Shown here: positions 6,633 through 7,375 of the stretch, piece by piece | Numbering within the stretch: position 1 is the first letter of the stretch | How the letters are laid out: each line of letters opens with the position of its first letter | Assembly (NCBI GenBank): GCA_045642545.1 | Contig: JAZUJB010000015.1 | Location: 1 to 7,375, forward strand | Source of the DNA: F23-B02 sp045642545 | GTDB taxonomy: Bacteria; Bacillota; Clostridia; Oscillospirales; Oscillospiraceae | DNA: 7,375 nt | Direction of reading: 5' to 3' | Notes under the pieces: generated by a model | The model's input: the letters and a program-made list of their open reading frames with translations, nothing else | Told to the model about the DNA's origin: nothing | Databases searched by the model: none | Translations under genes and position numbers: made by a program

Positions 6633-6650
6633 TAATTTATAAATAAATTA
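6633..6650. repeat. 18-bp AT-only inverted repeat over the deoD -10 and start site
   Basis: TAATTTAT (6633-6640) and ATAAATTA (6643-6650) are perfect 8-bp arms around two bases. The repeat overlaps most of the deoD -10 element and reaches the predicted start near 6640, a classic repressor position. All bases are A or T in an AT-rich spacer, so chance symmetry is a real possibility. Confidence 0.4.
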
Positions 6651-6674
6651 TAGCAAACAAAATACAAAAGTCAA
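6647..6674 (-). promoter_or_regulatory. deoD promoter
   Basis: On the minus strand TTGACT (6669-6674) and a perfect TATAAT (6647-6652) with an extended TGC (6653-6655) are separated by 16 bp. It is close to the sigma-A consensus and the best promoter in the window. The predicted start near 6640 gives a leader of about 28 nt with GGAGG. Confidence 0.8.
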
Positions 6675-6675
6675 A

Positions 6676-6704
6676 TTGCAAGCAGAGCGAATATATGATA
6701 ATAT
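6676..6704 (+). promoter_or_regulatory. Uridine kinase promoter
   Basis: TTGCAA (6676-6681) and TGA-TAATAT (6696-6704) are spaced by 17 bp; an overlapping GATAAT at 6697-6702 is an alternative -10. Transcription would start near 6711, about 29 nt before the TTG start. Its -35 is one base away from the deoD -35 on the opposite strand. It is weaker by consensus than the deoD promoter. Confidence 0.6.
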
Positions 6705-6739
6705 ACATTTATGATAAAAAGTGACAGGAGTATTGTCTT

Positions 6740-7357
6740 TTGAATGATATAATAGTAATCGGAATTGCAGGCGGCACAGGCAGCGGCAAGACCACTATAA
6801 CCAGAAGAATAATGCAGAAATTCGGTGGCAATGTCAGTGTGATTTATCACGATAATTACTACAAGGCGCACCACAATATGAGCTATGCCGAGCGCGCAAG
6901 GCTCAATTACGACCACCCCGACGCATTTGATACTGATATGCTCATTGAAGACCTCAAAAAGCTGCGCAGGGGAGAGGGAATTCGCTGCCCGATATACGAT
7001 TACACAATCCACGACCGCTCAGAAAAGACGGTGTACATCAAGCCTGCAAGGGTCATTGTAGTTGAGGGCATTCTCATTTTCCAAAGCCCCGAGCTGTGCA
7101 AGCTTATGGATATAAAGATATTCGTCGATACGGATGCCGATGTGCGCATTCTTCGCCGCATTGTGCGCGATGTGCGTGACCGCGGCAGAAGCCTCGAGAG
7201 TGTCGTAAACCAGTATCTGAACACCGTCAAGCCAATGCACGAGCAGTTCGTTGAGCCTTCAAAGCGCAAGGCGGATATAATCATACCCGAGGGCGGTCAC
7301 AATCAGGTTGCACTGGATATGGTGCTTGAGAGAGTAAGAGCGCACCTCGCCAAGTAA
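6740..7357 (+). CDS. udk: Uridine kinase (uridine/cytidine kinase)
   Basis: Cytoplasmic pyrimidine salvage enzyme that phosphorylates uridine and cytidine to UMP and CMP using a nucleoside triphosphate. It is 205 aa, close to the 211-213 aa of B. subtilis and E. coli Udk. Visible motifs are P-loop GGTGSGKT (11-18), the catalytic and substrate region HDNYYK (37-42, D38), NYDHPDAFD (56-64), PIYDY (84-88), VVEGI (107-111), the arginine-rich lid RRIVRDVRDRGR (139-150) and KPMHEQFVEPSK (164-175). The start is TTG at 6740: AGGAG at 6726-6730 is 9 nt upstream, an in-frame stop at 6722 rules out longer forms, and a nearby ATG at 6744 is out of frame. The N-terminus fits the family only with this start. 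It is divergent from deoD. A ribosome binding site after its stop suggests a further gene in the same transcript. Confidence 0.96.
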   Translation: MNDIIVIGIAGGTGSGKTTITRRIMQKFGGNVSVIYHDNYYKAHHNMSYAERARLNYDHPDAFDTDMLIEDLKKLRRGEGIRCPIYDYTIHDRSEKTVYIKPARVIVVEGILIFQSPELCKLMDIKIFVDTDADVRILRRIVRDVRDRGRSLESVVNQYLNTVKPMHEQFVEPSKRKADIIIPEGGHNQVALDMVLERVRAHLAK

Positions 7358-7363
7358 TAATGT

Positions 7364-7368
7364 AGGAG
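7364..7368 (+). promoter_or_regulatory. Ribosome binding site of a gene beginning beyond the window
   Basis: AGGAG lies 6 bp after the udk stop codon and 7 nt before the window ends, exactly where a start codon would be expected next. No terminator follows udk, so a gene co-transcribed with it is likely. Confidence 0.5.
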
Positions 7369-7375
7369 AAAGCTT

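Noticed and set aside
6671..7012. 113-codon minus-strand open frame opposite the udk start
   Set aside because: It overlaps the start of a clear uridine kinase and both promoters, has no family resemblance and ends in a hydrophobic AT-rich run.
7370..7375. HindIII site (AAGCTT) exactly at the right edge, suggesting a cloning boundary
   Set aside because: A single six-base site can occur at an arbitrary edge by chance; the left edge shows no matching site and no vector sequence is visible.
1..7375. CRISPR arrays, insertion sequences, tRNA or rRNA genes, toxin-antitoxin or phage-defence genes
   Set aside because: No repeat-spacer pattern, transposase motif, cloverleaf or defence-family protein was found; genes or promoter spacers fill nearly all of the window.

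Overview
The window looks like chromosomal DNA from a low- to mid-GC Firmicute, most likely a Clostridia-class gut anaerobe of the Ruminococcaceae/Oscillospiraceae type. This rests on strong AGGAGG-type ribosome binding sites, TATAAT promoters, a 'CAC' lipobox, a secreted CAP-like protein typical of such genomes, and the style of the encoded proteins. The taxon is inferred from style only; no marker gene is present.

Layout, left to right. (1) 1-453, minus strand: the N-terminal 151 residues of a secreted protein with a CAP/SCP-like domain, cut by the window edge. (2) 454-617: its probable promoter, plus two hairpins that end the transporter operon. (3) 618-4422, minus strand: three tightly overlapping genes for a nucleoside-type ABC importer, namely a double ATPase (515 aa), permease 1 (409 aa) and permease 2 (343 aa). 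They are transcribed ATPase, then permease 1, then permease 2. (4) 4423-4573: a promoter for this trio and a strong 14-bp terminator hairpin behind the gene upstream. (5) 4574-5737, minus strand: the BMP/PnrA-family substrate-binding lipoprotein. (6) 5738-5880: its promoter, with three inverted repeats around it. (7) 5881-6612, minus strand: a DeoD-type purine nucleoside phosphorylase. (8) 6613-6739: a compact divergent promoter region. (9) 6740-7357, plus strand: uridine kinase, starting at TTG. The last bases hold a ribosome binding site that probably serves a gene starting just outside the window.

Together the genes form a nucleoside uptake and salvage locus. The lipoprotein captures nucleosides outside the cell and the ATPase/permease complex imports them. 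DeoD splits purine nucleosides into base and ribose-1-phosphate, and Udk phosphorylates uridine and cytidine. Gene order within the transporter matches the Bacillus subtilis guanosine importer nupNOPQ (yufNOPQ).

I found no clearly new molecular system. The points most worth a second look are regulatory: back-to-back divergent promoters for purine and pyrimidine salvage, a terminator plus new promoter splitting the binding protein from its transporter, and operator-like inverted repeats at the binding-protein and deoD promoters. Some protein-level variants are also reported.
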